Positions 25,745 through 33,886 of a stretch of DNA of 48,798 bases are shown one piece after another. The position numbers and the translations under genes were made by a program. The stretch's first letter is position 1. Every line of letters begins with the position of its first letter. The notes below the pieces were generated by a model. That model had not been told where the DNA came from and ran no database searches. It was given only the letters and a program-made list of their open reading frames with translations. Location: the NCBI GenBank assembly GCA_022821495.1, contig JAJEDN010000006.1, positions 1-48,798 of the forward strand, in the 5' to 3' direction. The stretch is from Candidatus Poribacteria bacterium (GTDB lineage Bacteria; Poribacteria; WGA-4E; WGA-3G).

Positions 25745-26554
25745 TTAACCGTAAGCACCATGATTGAGGAAACCGAGTAATCGACGTAAACGGGGGCTTG
25801 CATCTCTGTATACGGAATCCGGCATATTGTAGTTCATAAACGGATAATATTTATGTCCGACAAGTCGGCGCGCGTAGGTTATCTGTGTAATATATCGGGT
25901 ACGCTGGCTCTGGTTAGGACCGCCACGATGCCACACCTGATTGTTGAACATAATAACGCTGCCCGCTTTTCCAAGATTATACTGGACTTTGTCTTCCCAC
26001 TCTGTGCCTTCTATCGGATTCGGCGGTGATGCGCCGAAAAGATGCGAACCTGGAACAACTTCTGTCCCGCCGTGCGCTATCTCGGTGACATCGGTGAGGT
26101 AGTAATTCGCCGTAAAGAGCAGCACTGGTAGCCGTACATTTTTCGGCGGTTCACCGTCAGTCACGATATAGTGAAGTGCGTCGTCCTGATGCCAAGACGT
26201 GATCCCGCCACCGGGGAACGTCTGGAACGAATTGTTATGAATGACGTGACAGTTTTCCGCGACAAGTGCTTCAGCAAAGGAGACAATCGGTTCGAGATCG
26301 AACAATCGACGATTGGCTTCGCTATGTTCAAACATCCGATGGCTCAAGTGCATGCGGCTTTCCGGACTACCACCGTTTAAGTTATTTGGATCGTTTTTGA
26401 GTGCCCACTCTAAATCCTGCCGAAGTTGTGCGCAGTGATCAGGTGTCAAGACGTTTTGCAGAAACAGGCAACCTTGCTGGTGGAAGGTCTCCACCCATTC
26501 TTGGATTTGTTCATCACTGACAACCTGATCCGCCAAGTAGGTTGTTTGTGCCAT
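25745..26554 (-). CDS. Phytanoyl-CoA dioxygenase family protein
   Basis: A 269-residue Fe(II)/2-oxoglutarate-dependent oxygenase fold. The metal facial triad is visible as HQD in SWHQDDALHYIV and a distal His in VWHRGGPNQS. An Arg following (QRTRYITQI) would bind 2-oxoglutarate. These enzymes hydroxylate small molecules, and the substrate is not deducible. The ATG at 26554 is preferred over an upstream one at 26620 because GGAGGAAGG lies 10-13 bases before it. Part of a minus-strand run with an MDR dehydrogenase. A second family member lies at 45616. Confidence 0.88.
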   Translation of the reverse strand: MAQTTYLADQVVSDEQIQEWVETFHQQGCLFLQNVLTPDHCAQLRQDLEWALKNDPNNLNGGSPESRMHLSHRMFEHSEANRRLFDLEPIVSFAEALVAENCHVIHNNSFQTFPGGGITSWHQDDALHYIVTDGEPPKNVRLPVLLFTANYYLTDVTEIAHGGTEVVPGSHLFGASPPNPIEGTEWEDKVQYNLGKAGSVIMFNNQVWHRGGPNQSQRTRYITQITYARRLVGHKYYPFMNYNMPDSVYRDASPRLRRLLGFLNHGAYG

Positions 26555-26668
26555 TGTTCTACCTTCCTCCGTTTTTTGCGCGTATAAAACAGTTTCGTCA
26601 GTTATAGGCACGGTTTTCACCGCGCCTTTTGTGAAGCGGGCATGTTCAGTCCCGCTACCATAACATTT

Positions 26669-27007
26669 CTATCCACCCATTGCAGCGGCGACGATGATAC
26701 CGAGTGAAACCAGAACACCCGCAACCGCGACACCCGCAGCAACATTGTTCTCTTCGGCGATCTGACGGTTTAGGTCGTACGGAGTCGCTACATCAAAGAC
26801 TTTATACCCTACCATCAGAACTACTAAACCGACGATACTAAAAACAACGCCTTCAATGATAAAACCGCCAAGGACTTTGAAGTCTACCATCGGAGCATCC
26901 GCTGCGGCCGCGTCAGCTTGCGCATTCGCATTATGTGTAAACATAACAAGGGCAACAATCGCCACAGTAACCAGAACAAACGTGGTAAAAACAATTTTTT
27001 TAGCCAT
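26669..27007 (-). CDS. DUF350 domain membrane protein
   Basis: A 112-residue protein with an N-terminal signal-like helix (residues 4-29, ending HNANAQA) and two further transmembrane helices. IEGVVFSIVGLVVLMVGYKVFDVATPYDLNRQIAEENNVAAGVAVAGVLVSLGIIVAAAMGG is the DUF350 core, with the conserved Asp-Leu-x-x-x-Ile-x-x-x-x-N-x-A. The family is of unknown function and is often linked to membrane stress or SPFH/flotillin genes, none of which are seen here. The start follows AAGGAGACTTTAAA. It lies upstream of the dioxygenase gene and behind the large acidic protein gene. Confidence 0.85.
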   Translation of the reverse strand: MAKKIVFTTFVLVTVAIVALVMFTHNANAQADAAAADAPMVDFKVLGGFIIEGVVFSIVGLVVLMVGYKVFDVATPYDLNRQIAEENNVAAGVAVAGVLVSLGIIVAAAMGG

Positions 27008-27083
27008 TTTAAAGTCTCCTTATTTTAGGTAGTACCTATCAACGATCTACCTCCGCGTGTATTTACTTTTATTCCCACTATCG
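27008..27083. promoter_or_regulatory. Short spacer with a 13-base palindrome
   Basis: 76-base gap with TAGGTAGTACCTA at 27026-27038, an odd palindrome centred on G. It could be an operator for the DUF350 gene. No firm promoter was seen. Confidence 0.25.
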
Positions 27084-30000
27084 CTATGTCAAAAGTTCAA
27101 ATTGCACATCTGCAGTGCGGTGCAGATATTTTACCAATATTGCATCTTTATCTTCAATATAGAGCCATCCAGATTCAACGTCGTCAAGCGTTCGCGTCGC
27201 AGCGGGAATCTCAGTTTCCGCGTATTTGTTTAATCCGTCAGCTGGCTCAGAGTGGTTTGAAGGGGCATCCGCATCTGGGATTGGTGTGTCATCCGAGGGT
27301 GAAGCAAACTGATACCGAGCTTGAAGTCCCCGTGGGGCACGCCCGTAACCAACAATCAGTGCGTGACTTACCTCGTTTTCGGCATAACTGAGTTGCCAGT
27401 TTAGCTGCCCCGCATCGGACACGGTGAGGGCGTCTACTTTTGCGCCGGAACTCAGATGGACATTGCCAGCGATAGCCGTCTTAATTCCTGGATCAAGTCC
27501 CCGGAGTGTGTAGACATTCACTATAATATCCTCAGGATTCAGATGGGGGCCTTTGCCCTCAGTGCAAAAACCGTAGAAACCATCAGGATAAGTACCTTTC
27601 AGCTCGCCATCTTCCCACTGCTGATACATAGCACTCACCGTAATACCTTCAGCGATCTGATGCCACCTTTCATCTTCGGTATGCTGGTTCAAACGTTGTA
27701 AATAATAGGCAAGAACTAACCCATTCCATTGCACAGGTACGCCAAACCAAGGGTGTGTATAGAAAGTTGTACCGAAAACCGGAATCGAGCCGAAACGCAT
27801 ACCGGGTCGGTCAGGGAGATGCCAATGATAGAGAAACGGTAATGAAGTTTCTGCCCAATAGAGTGCACGCTTGAGATATGCTTTCTCACCCGTAACTTCA
27901 TAAGCCTCAACGTAAGCACCGATCGAATGTGCAGCCGCGAGAACATCCGGTTGATACATCGGGCATTCCCACATTTGTGCACCGCGGGGGACTGAGAATT
28001 GTTTCATGAATTTCAGTGCCTTCACCCCTGCCTCACGCGAAGTCTTATTGCCTGTGATTCGTGCATGTTTCAGGAGGAGAAGTGCCGATTCAGCACAGGT
28101 GCCGAGTACGGCTTCGCCCGCGTTGCCGAGCGGGGCAGTTTTTTCGCTTGTCGGATGCCATCGCCAACTGCCATCGGATTCTTGTGTGGCAACACGTTGC
28201 TGTGTTTCCGATTCCATGTAACCTAACGCAGCATCAATATTACCCATATAGAAAGGAAATTCCCATCTTAAGATGTGACAGGAACCTCGTGCCGCCAACC
28301 CCTCTGGACCAGAGTCTGCTATAGTATTTCTTGCAATTTCCAAGGCTCGCTCTTTCACTGCTTCATCTTTCGTAGCGAGGTAGTCGTACCAGAGCAGCGT
28401 ACCGAAACCGGGTTCGTTGTGCGCTGCCCAGCCAACACAATGTCGAGATTTTCGGGTATCTTCGTCCCATGTTGTGTGCATAAACCCGTGTCGTGAAAGC
28501 AGGACCTCTTCTTCGTCGCTACGTGGTAATGGTAAGGGTTCAGGGGAGCCGTAAGCATCTGTCCAATGCGTGACCGCATCCAGAATTGAGGAATTGCCAT
28601 CAACAATAATTTCAGTTTTGATGGAGATCGGACGCGCGGGTGTCAGCGGATACGGAATAGAAGCCTCCGTATGATTCTCCTGGACCCATGTCGGTATAGT
28701 TGGTAGGAATACCCCGAGCGCGTGATTCTTCTGAGATTGATGCCAATTAGGTGAGGCGAATGTCGCAGAGAGCATCTGATTCTCGCCATCCCACTTGTCA
28801 AGCGGATTCCAAATAATACCGACGAGCGACTTTTGCATCTCTACTGCCATGACTGGCACAGTAATCTTGTACGGGTGTGGCACCAGACGGTTGTTGAGTG
28901 GCGGGGCTGCATCACGCGTGCTTGAGGAACGTTCCTCATTCTCCAAAAATTCAAGACCCGGAAAGAGGGCTGCTGTTTTCCGGTCCCGATTACGCCCTTG
29001 TCCTGCATAAAGCATTGGACCCTGGAAAGATAGGAGTTCCCGATTCCCATCGGTTTGTAACTCAGATTCCGTTTTAATACGCTTGGCATCTTCGGTAAGT
29101 GTCCACTGTGTCGCATAGCTCCATTTCACACCATCAGCATCCGTTTCTGTACCGGTTAGCCGGATGATAGATTCACCCAGATTGTTCCCCGAGAGTTGGT
29201 ACTCGGTCGGAACAAGCCGAACTGATTGACGGGCTTGTGATGCGTCTAAATAGGCAATTTCAGCAAGCGCGGGGCTGGTTGCCACCTGTTGATAGTTACC
29301 GCCTTTCCCAACAAATAGGATATAATACTCAAAACCGATGTCAGCAGGTTTTTCGCTGACGGAGACAGGTTTTTTGCCGCCCTTATCAGTTTTAGTTTCT
29401 GCTGTAGTTTCTGCACCGCGAACAAAAACAACGCGGAGATTTTTATTACCTATTACGACGCTACCGCCTTCAACTGTGTAGGTATGGAGTTCTTTCACTA
29501 TTTTGGATTCAAGTTTCGGGGCGGTCGGACGAATCGCAACAGAACCTTGTGCTGTATCACGCGCTTCACCTGCTGCGGTTTGACATTTGAGTGAAACAGC
29601 GATAGCGACTACTGTTGAATGCGAAAAACGACGCGCTACCCAGTAAACCGAGGTGTCTTCGCCGGGTTCCAGTTCTCTAACTGTTTGTCTCGGTCGTCCA
29701 CGCCTTAACTTCACACCGTTGATAGAGAGCCGAACCTCGTCTGCCCTACCGAGTGGCGCGGTGCCAATGTTCCGTAGCGTACATTGGATTTCAAAGTCTT
29801 CACCCGCTCCGACAATCGCAGCTGTCGCGCCTACACTCACGATTTCTAATTTCGGTAGTGCTGTGTAGAGTGATACTTTGATCGGGGACTCTTCTGATTC
29901 CGAGGATTCGAGGCAGATATCCGTTAGCGTGGAAACTGCTGTTGACGTAGGTTGGTTGAACTCAAGGAACTCTGTCCTTTCATCACTATAATGTAGAATC

Positions 30001-31142
30001 GCAATGCCGCATCGCAGCTCTGGTTCTGCATCTCTTTTTCGTTTTCGGAGGTCGGATTGTTTGAGTTTTCGCAACTGTGGTTTGCCCCACAACGCCCAAG
30101 CGTAGTTGCTATTACCTGTTACATTGCATTCTGTCAGAAATGACACAACGATTTCTCTACCAGCGTAGTGGGTCAGTTCAACCCCTTTTTCTTCCCAGCG
30201 ACACTCTGTTGACACTGCTTCAAAACATCTGTCTGCTGTAACTTCCAAGTCTGAATTGTTATGAAGATCGAAAATTTCGATGGCGAATTTTACGCCCCCG
30301 GGTTGGCGTGCTTCATCATCAAAAACAACACCGTCCCGCAAGCCTACAGAAAAGTGTAGGAAAAGCTGCTCTTGGTCAGCAACATCGGGGAGTGAAACGG
30401 TGTAGTCTATTTTAGCAGCCTCTGTTGGCGTTGGATGTTCAAAGATGGCTGGTTTTGTAACACCGCCGGAGCGATCTACCCCACTTGCGGATGCTTGTTC
30501 TGTCCCTGAAACAGTACTTTGTTCAAACATTTCCACAAAGTCGTAAACTTCCTCAATAATCCCAAGTTCTAAGGCGGGACGTTCAGGTTCCGTTTCGGTA
30601 TTTTCGCTTTCGTCTGTTTCTTCTGTTTCGGTTTCTGGGACTTCGCTATCAGCAACCTGTGGACTGTCCTCTATAGTGTCCTCAGTTTCCTGTTCAGGCG
30701 ATACAAGCTCTGTATCAGGCACTGTGTCTTCCTCGGAAACCGAATCAGCAGTGTCTGATGATTGCGGTGGGTCGTCTGCATCAGCGGGCGCAGCATCTGA
30801 AATCTCACCAGAAACGTCGTCGCTGTCTGGTTCAGTGGTTTCATCTACGGGACCTGGATCACTCTCGGTAAGCGTTTCGGCACTTTTGTCCACAGTAACA
30901 GCCGGAACCTCATCCGTTGGAGGTGATTCCTCTAACGGGGACGGTACATCGTTGTCCTCAGTTTCCGTGGGTTCGGAAACCGTTGTATCTGTGGGTTCGG
31001 TAGTATCTACGGAATTATCGTCGGTTGTAATTTCCGATTCCGTTTGGGATTCATCATCGCGCTGTACATCGTCGGGTTGATCCGTCTCTTCTTCGGTGTG
31101 TCCAATGCAAGCGGCTAATATTTTCTGAAAACCGGTGTGCAT
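27084..31142 (-). CDS. Large surface protein with acidic N-terminal region, CARDB-like and alpha/alpha-toroid-like domains
   Basis: A 1,352-residue protein. Residues about 15-195 are almost wholly Asp/Glu/Ser/Thr/Pro low complexity, then a beta-rich jelly-roll-like part (about 230-380). A CARDB-like Ig fold follows around 440-545, with AAIVGAGEDFEIQCTLRNIGTAP and EPGEDTSVYW. A mixed region follows, then a helical repeat region from about 880 (HCVGWAAHNEPGFGTLLWYDY ... FYTHPWFGVPVQWNGLVLAYYLQRL). That last part looks like an alpha/alpha-barrel glycan-active domain, with no catalytic residue confirmed. LAAC at residues 9-12 resembles a lipobox, but the preceding stretch is very short. It lies directly beside a GH172-type gene, so polysaccharide use is plausible. 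Confidence 0.7.
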   Translation of the reverse strand: MHTGFQKILAACIGHTEEETDQPDDVQRDDESQTESEITTDDNSVDTTEPTDTTVSEPTETEDNDVPSPLEESPPTDEVPAVTVDKSAETLTESDPGPVDETTEPDSDDVSGEISDAAPADADDPPQSSDTADSVSEEDTVPDTELVSPEQETEDTIEDSPQVADSEVPETETEETDESENTETEPERPALELGIIEEVYDFVEMFEQSTVSGTEQASASGVDRSGGVTKPAIFEHPTPTEAAKIDYTVSLPDVADQEQLFLHFSVGLRDGVVFDDEARQPGGVKFAIEIFDLHNNSDLEVTADRCFEAVSTECRWEEKGVELTHYAGREIVVSFLTECNVTGNSNYAWALWGKPQLRKLKQSDLRKRKRDAEPELRCGIAILHYSDERTEFLEFNQPTSTAVSTLTDICLESSESEESPIKVSLYTALPKLEIVSVGATAAIVGAGEDFEIQCTLRNIGTAPLGRADEVRLSINGVKLRRGRPRQTVRELEPGEDTSVYWVARRFSHSTVVAIAVSLKCQTAAGEARDTAQGSVAIRPTAPKLESKIVKELHTYTVEGGSVVIGNKNLRVVFVRGAETTAETKTDKGGKKPVSVSEKPADIGFEYYILFVGKGGNYQQVATSPALAEIAYLDASQARQSVRLVPTEYQLSGNNLGESIIRLTGTETDADGVKWSYATQWTLTEDAKRIKTESELQTDGNRELLSFQGPMLYAGQGRNRDRKTAALFPGLEFLENEERSSSTRDAAPPLNNRLVPHPYKITVPVMAVEMQKSLVGIIWNPLDKWDGENQMLSATFASPNWHQSQKNHALGVFLPTIPTWVQENHTEASIPYPLTPARPISIKTEIIVDGNSSILDAVTHWTDAYGSPEPLPLPRSDEEEVLLSRHGFMHTTWDEDTRKSRHCVGWAAHNEPGFGTLLWYDYLATKDEAVKERALEIARNTIADSGPEGLAARGSCHILRWEFPFYMGNIDAALGYMESETQQRVATQESDGSWRWHPTSEKTAPLGNAGEAVLGTCAESALLLLKHARITGNKTSREAGVKALKFMKQFSVPRGAQMWECPMYQPDVLAAAHSIGAYVEAYEVTGEKAYLKRALYWAETSLPFLYHWHLPDRPGMRFGSIPVFGTTFYTHPWFGVPVQWNGLVLAYYLQRLNQHTEDERWHQIAEGITVSAMYQQWEDGELKGTYPDGFYGFCTEGKGPHLNPEDIIVNVYTLRGLDPGIKTAIAGNVHLSSGAKVDALTVSDAGQLNWQLSYAENEVSHALIVGYGRAPRGLQARYQFASPSDDTPIPDADAPSNHSEPADGLNKYAETEIPAATRTLDDVESGWLYIEDKDAILVKYLHRTADVQFELLT

Positions 31143-31228
31143 CTATTCTTTCTCGCTCCATTTCTGCTTTTTTATTCGGTTGCAGTAGTTATGGTTTCTG
31201 AGGCAATTTCATCATCAGAAAAATCTCG

Positions 31229-32377
31229 TCAGAGGTTTTTTATGATTTTCGATTTCATTTCTGTCATCTCATCGTTAAGCACAAGTTTCGCTGAAGGTGT
31301 TTGTGCTGACGCTTCAATCTGCCACGCGCCAGATTCATCTTTCAGTACGGGTTTGCGTTGCGCAATAGGTAAAATGCCGAACGGGGCATGCGGTTCAATT
31401 TGGTACCAGTATGCGACAGAGGATGTCTCGTTGCTGAGGTGATTGCCGTGTCCGTGCTCAATTGTGACCCGAATTTCTTTTTCAAAACGGATTGGGTTTT
31501 CGATGTGATAGACATAAGAGGTTTGGTAACCCTCAGTATTATTTTCGTGAATAGAAGAGCCATTGTGTGCAAAGGCGTTTTGTTGCATCCCCCATGCTTG
31601 GTTGAGGTAATCCTCTGAACCCGTGCCGTGCAAATCCGGGGGCCATTTATAGCCATCCACCCAGATCATATCATCGCCTTCGCCCCACCATGTACCTTGA
31701 AAGTTGGTAACCGAGAGGTTACAACCGATATAGTGTCCTCTACCTTCGGCAGATAAGATAAGGTAATTCTGGTCCCAAGCCAGTCGTTCGGCATTGATGA
31801 TATTGGCTTCGGGCGTATTTACGGTAATCTCATGTCCCCAACCGTCACACGGGTTTTCACGATGGAATTGTGCATGGAAATAAGCGATATCCTCACCGTG
31901 CGGTTCAGGATACAGTTCATAGTCAACATAGAAGTATTGACGATGCGTTGTATCGCCTTCGTTGACGAGTTCAATCCTCGCACTGCGATTAAAAGGCATT
32001 TGTAAGTAGCAGTTGAGCGCACAGCCTGTATTGAAAGTGTTGTTTTGGTGTGTGGAGGCGGAGAACGGGATGGAGTCGTAAGAATTAACGATCTCGTTGC
32101 CGAGTCCAAAGAAGTCGCCTAATGGGCAGAGGACGCTCGGATGTTCTTCATCATCCCAATACATCCGAATCAGCACATTTCGATAACCGTTCGGTTGCGT
32201 CATCCAGATATGATTGATACACCCCGGTCCTTGAATATCTGCGATAACACAGGTTTCACCGGGTTCAACGTTCCATGCATCGTCATTTCTGCCTGTCGTG
32301 TCCCAAGAGGAGGCGCGCAACGAGCGTGCTTTCTTAACACGCGTCAACGATGACAATAATCCGTCAATATAAGTCAT
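31229..32377 (-). CDS. DUF2961 family protein (GH172-like glycoside hydrolase)
   Basis: A 382-residue protein with DUF2961 landmarks: ASSWDTTGRNDDAW near residue 22-35, then GDFFGLGNEIVNSYDSIPFS, GEGDDMIWVDG, and HGTGSEDYLNQAWGMQ near residue 250. Members of this fold include family GH172 enzymes such as difructose-anhydride-forming and alpha-furanosidases, in which Glu residues act as nucleophile and acid. The Glu in SEDY is a likely one. No signal peptide is visible, so it may be cytoplasmic or use another route. The stop is close to the large acidic protein gene (86 bases). An AGGAA site precedes the ATG. Confidence 0.82.
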   Translation of the reverse strand: MTYIDGLLSSLTRVKKARSLRASSWDTTGRNDDAWNVEPGETCVIADIQGPGCINHIWMTQPNGYRNVLIRMYWDDEEHPSVLCPLGDFFGLGNEIVNSYDSIPFSASTHQNNTFNTGCALNCYLQMPFNRSARIELVNEGDTTHRQYFYVDYELYPEPHGEDIAYFHAQFHRENPCDGWGHEITVNTPEANIINAERLAWDQNYLILSAEGRGHYIGCNLSVTNFQGTWWGEGDDMIWVDGYKWPPDLHGTGSEDYLNQAWGMQQNAFAHNGSSIHENNTEGYQTSYVYHIENPIRFEKEIRVTIEHGHGNHLSNETSSVAYWYQIEPHAPFGILPIAQRKPVLKDESGAWQIEASAQTPSAKLVLNDEMTEMKSKIIKNL

Positions 32378-32729
32378 AAATCTAATTTCCTAATATACCT
32401 CACCTGCAGCGTTCAAGAATTGGATTTCTAACATTGCCTTCTTCTAAATGGAAGTCTGGCTTTTTAAATTTAGAAATTGGAAGGGAGCCAACACATTATC
32501 ATCAATTATAACATATAACGTTAAAAAAGCAACAGAAAAATCTGGTTTTTTATCGTCATTCTGTTTCTGGTAAAGTGGAACTTAGACAATGTGGAATGAA
32601 TTGCCCTATGGGGAGTTGGGATTGGGAAGCCTGACCATATCAGTAAATCGGCGCACTCGAAAACTAATGATGTTAAATCAGTTGGACAAATATAGTTGTT
32701 AAACTTCGGCCAATTTGTACTATAGAATA
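32378..32729. other. Intergenic region with a weak promoter for the GH172-type gene
   Basis: A 352-base gap. On the minus strand a -10-like TATAAT (32505-32510) with TTGCTT (32527-32532) 16 bases upstream could drive the gene starting at 32377. A stretch TTTTTAAATTTAGAAATTGGAAGG near 32460 is AT-rich. No coding signal was seen. Confidence 0.35.
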
Positions 32730-33086
32730 TTAGCCGGAAAGAGCGACTTTGCTAACAGCTTCAATGATTTGTGGGGCAGCATTTTGAAAAACTGTAGGGG
32801 CAATTTCTCGGAAGGTTCTTTCAAGTCCTTCGTCTTCAAACACGTTCTCAAAGCTGCTGTCGCTGAAAGCTCCTTTATCAAGATCTATGGGAACGGCCTT
32901 TTCTTGTTCAATACCGTTAAAAGTGTAGAGCACACGAGCAAATGGAATCCGACCGTACGCTTCTCCATAAGGGACTTCTACTCTCAAGAATTCTATTAAT
33001 TCGTTGCTGGATACAAGTTCTTTAAGAGAGATGGTATGGATTTGATAAGGTGCTGTTTTAATAATCTGCGTTTGATGTTTGGACAT
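32730..33086 (-). CDS. Unknown protein next to an ART-like protein (possible antidote)
   Basis: A 118-residue acidic protein. I chose the ATG at 33086 over 33134 because AGGAGAA lies 6-7 bases before it. A longer form would overlap the preceding gene by 14 bases. Sequence: beta-rich N-half (PYQIHTISLKELVSS, FLRVEVPYGEAYGRIPFARVLYTFNG) and an alpha-helical, Glu-rich C-half (FEDEGLERTFREIAPTVFQNAAPQIIEAVSKVA). No family recognised. Its gene is 34 bases behind the ART-like gene and in the same transcript. The toxin-then-antidote interpretation is inference from order and size. Confidence 0.55.
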   Translation of the reverse strand: MSKHQTQIIKTAPYQIHTISLKELVSSNELIEFLRVEVPYGEAYGRIPFARVLYTFNGIEQEKAVPIDLDKGAFSDSSFENVFEDEGLERTFREIAPTVFQNAAPQIIEAVSKVALSG

Positions 33087-33120
33087 GACGACTTCTCCTA
33101 TTTCCGCGTAGAGCACTCGG

Positions 33121-33699
33121 TTAATAGACTTCAAACTGGTGGTTTACACAACTTTCAGGTATTATGCCCTCTGCGAGGATTTCTGCGTCCCGTAATGTTC
33201 TCACAAGTGTTTCTAAAGCGATTGTAAGATTAGGTGTTCTGGGTGTTCCAGCACTGGCAGGGGGTTGTGGTGCGTGCTGCGTCAGGAACTTCCTCATATT
33301 TATGGGGTCAACAACACCCAGCAAGAAAGCGGGACCCCCATCATGTTGATATGGTGGATGGATACCAAGAGGCGGTGGTAAAATTGGCGCAAGTTCTTTG
33401 ATTGGATCCAGTAGTTTAAGCTCTGGAAATATCGGTTCATTAATCTCTATTTCATAAACGTACGCTGGACATTCTCGTGTAGGAACCTCGTTTCCAAAGA
33501 AATTGGCATAATTTAGAGCAATTCCGTACGACCGCGTCAGTGAGATGAAAGGACTGTTAACGGTGCCCCTTGCAATATGGAGCATCAGCCGGTCTACAGT
33601 AGATTGCATTTGAGGTGCCCGAGCGATGAACCCTGTCTGCCTTGCATCGTGTGTATGCCAATAAGTGCCAATGCCTGCGCCTCGGTAAAATATTGCCAC
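33121..33699 (-). CDS. Possible ADP-ribosyltransferase-fold (ART-like) protein
   Basis: A 192-residue protein with the three features of an ART R-S-E fold. FYRGAG has Arg at residue 6; NSPFISLTRSYGIALNYA (residues 48-65) is a Ser-Phe-x-Ser-x-Thr strand; YVYEIEI (80-86) has Glu-x-Glu (83, 85), the catalytic-type strand. It also has THDARQTG after the first strand. A proline-rich linker and a C-terminal helix follow. GTG at 33699 is the start. No ribosome site is evident. A sigma-70 promoter lies about 40 bases upstream, so the leader is short. ART folds occur in toxins, immunity effectors and RNA/DNA-modifying enzymes. Confidence 0.5.
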   Translation of the reverse strand: MAIFYRGAGIGTYWHTHDARQTGFIARAPQMQSTVDRLMLHIARGTVNSPFISLTRSYGIALNYANFFGNEVPTRECPAYVYEIEINEPIFPELKLLDPIKELAPILPPPLGIHPPYQHDGGPAFLLGVVDPINMRKFLTQHAPQPPASAGTPRTPNLTIALETLVRTLRDAEILAEGIIPESCVNHQFEVY

Positions 33700-33740
33700 A
33701 ATTGGGCATTTTTTCTGTAAGGGCGTTTGACTTGAGATTA

Positions 33741-33769
33741 ATAATAGCAGACGATACTGTGCTTGTCAA
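33741..33769 (-). promoter_or_regulatory. Sigma-70 promoter of the ART-like gene pair
   Basis: On the minus strand: -35 TTGACA (33764-33769), 17-base spacer, -10 TATTAT (33741-33746). It lies in the 187-base gap between the DUF262 gene and the GTG at 33699, so this pair need not depend on the DUF262 transcript. Confidence 0.6.
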
Positions 33770-33886
33770 GGACAAAAGTTCGTATGTTAGAAGCACTTTA
33801 ACTACTCGACCGGTTCCTCTATAGACGATCAAATATCTTCAAGATCTTCGATTGTCTCCTCATTGCCCGCTAGATCTGATGCCTCA

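Noticed and set aside
30676..31080. Plus-strand frame rich in Ser/Val (134 residues) opposite the acidic head
   Set aside because: Antisense to the Asp/Glu/Ser-rich repeat; low-complexity shadow.
33557..33832. Minus-strand frame starting TTG with MIVYRGTG, resembling the ART N-terminus
   Set aside because: It overlaps the strong promoter of the ART-like gene and loses any resemblance after about eight residues. Probably chance.
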